Assembly (NCBI GenBank): GCA_951812755.1
Contig: OX638329.1
Location: forward strand, 3,542,522 to 3,606,521
Origin: an uncultured Latescibacterota bacterium
Lineage (GTDB): Bacteria; Latescibacterota; UBA2968
Direction: 5' to 3'
DNA length: 64,000 nt
Under the pieces are notes generated by a model that did no database searches, had not been told where the DNA came from, and saw only the letters and a list, made by a program, of their open reading frames with translations. Below are positions 63,911-64,000 of the stretch, piece by piece (the stretch's first letter is position 1; each line of letters starts with the position of its first letter). The translations under genes and the position numbers were made by a program.

Positions 63911-64000
63911 TCAATGCACCGTATCGATCAAAATATCCACATCTACGGCCCCGGGCGCAACGGGATTTTGCGGATAAATTCCCTCCATATCCCCTGCTTT
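63911..64000 (-). CDS. C-terminal end of a gene running off the window
   Basis: The frame stays open from the window edge to a TGA at 63911-63913, giving about 29 residues ending KAGDMEGIYPQNPVAPGAVD followed by VDILIDTVH. It is directly upstream of the GT5-like gene on the same strand. Too little is visible to name it. Confidence 0.65.
   Translation of the reverse strand, partial: KAGDMEGIYPQNPVAPGAVDVDILIDTVH

Noticed and set aside
1-64000. CRISPR array, prophage or insertion sequence
   Set aside because: No regular repeat-spacer pattern, no transposase, integrase, capsid or terminase was found in reading both strands.
1-64000. tRNA or rRNA genes
   Set aside because: No cloverleaf with T-arm GTTCRANYC and acceptor stems, and no rRNA sequence, was noticed in the intergenic gaps; short RNAs could still be missed by eye.

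Overview
The window (64 kb, roughly balanced base composition, densely packed genes, most of them on the minus strand) looks like chromosome from an uncultured Gram-negative bacterium of the FCB/Latescibacterota-Poribacteria type. This is an inference from gene content. It holds two TonB-dependent receptors, outer-membrane beta-barrel and lipoprotein genes, a secreted protein with a C-terminal FlgD-like sorting domain, and many Gfo/Idh/MocA oxidoreductases, enolase-superfamily dehydratases, PhyH dioxygenases and sulfatase-like enzymes. No rRNA, tRNA, CRISPR array, prophage or insertion sequence was recognised.

Layout. 1-2.5 kb: decayed DNA methyltransferase, glutarate hydroxylase (glaH/csiD) and a sulfatase-family hydrolase. 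2.7-4.0 kb: lysine riboswitch with terminator, then asd. 4.1-6.7 kb: 2-hydroxyacid dehydrogenase and an old-yellow-enzyme protein. 6.7-9.7 kb: mreC-mreB diverging from galU. 9.8-12.4 kb: DUF402 protein, small membrane protein, oxidoreductase, secreted cohesin-like protein. 12.5-17.6 kb: tetrapyrrole operon (hemX-like, siroheme synthase N-domain, hemA, hemC, cobA-hemD). 17.7-21.1 kb: anmK, GT2 glycosyltransferase, Ldh2-type dehydrogenase.

21.2-43.8 kb is a metabolic accessory region: flavin disulfide reductase, MFS transporter, three enolase-superfamily enzymes, three Gfo/Idh/MocA proteins, a membrane-fused spermidine-synthase-like protein, a metallopeptidase, SIS and TIM-barrel isomerases, a DUF6785 membrane protein behind a structured leader with its own terminator, PhyH dioxygenase, 2-hydroxyacid dehydrogenase, VOC and beta-helix proteins. 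A HigB-HigA toxin-antitoxin pair lies directly against an adenine methyltransferase. The best candidate for an undescribed system is the 31.0-35.8 kb unit, where a transporter-like protein, a KxD-type dehydratase, a sugar isomerase/epimerase and a SIS isomerase form one gene run preceded by a riboswitch-like leader.

43.9-52.0 kb: two closely related TonB-dependent receptors flank a BCCT transporter. 52.0-57.2 kb: a continuous run reading rsbW-like, hpf, hprK, TPR lipoprotein, aspartate kinase, epimerase from a strong promoter that diverges from a second strong promoter serving two tandem antiporter-like genes (57.3-59.8 kb). 59.8-64.0 kb: outer-membrane barrel, lipoprotein, GT5-like glycosyltransferase and the end of one more gene.

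Most gene starts were set from Shine-Dalgarno spacing. Functional names rest on motif recognition by eye, not on a database search.
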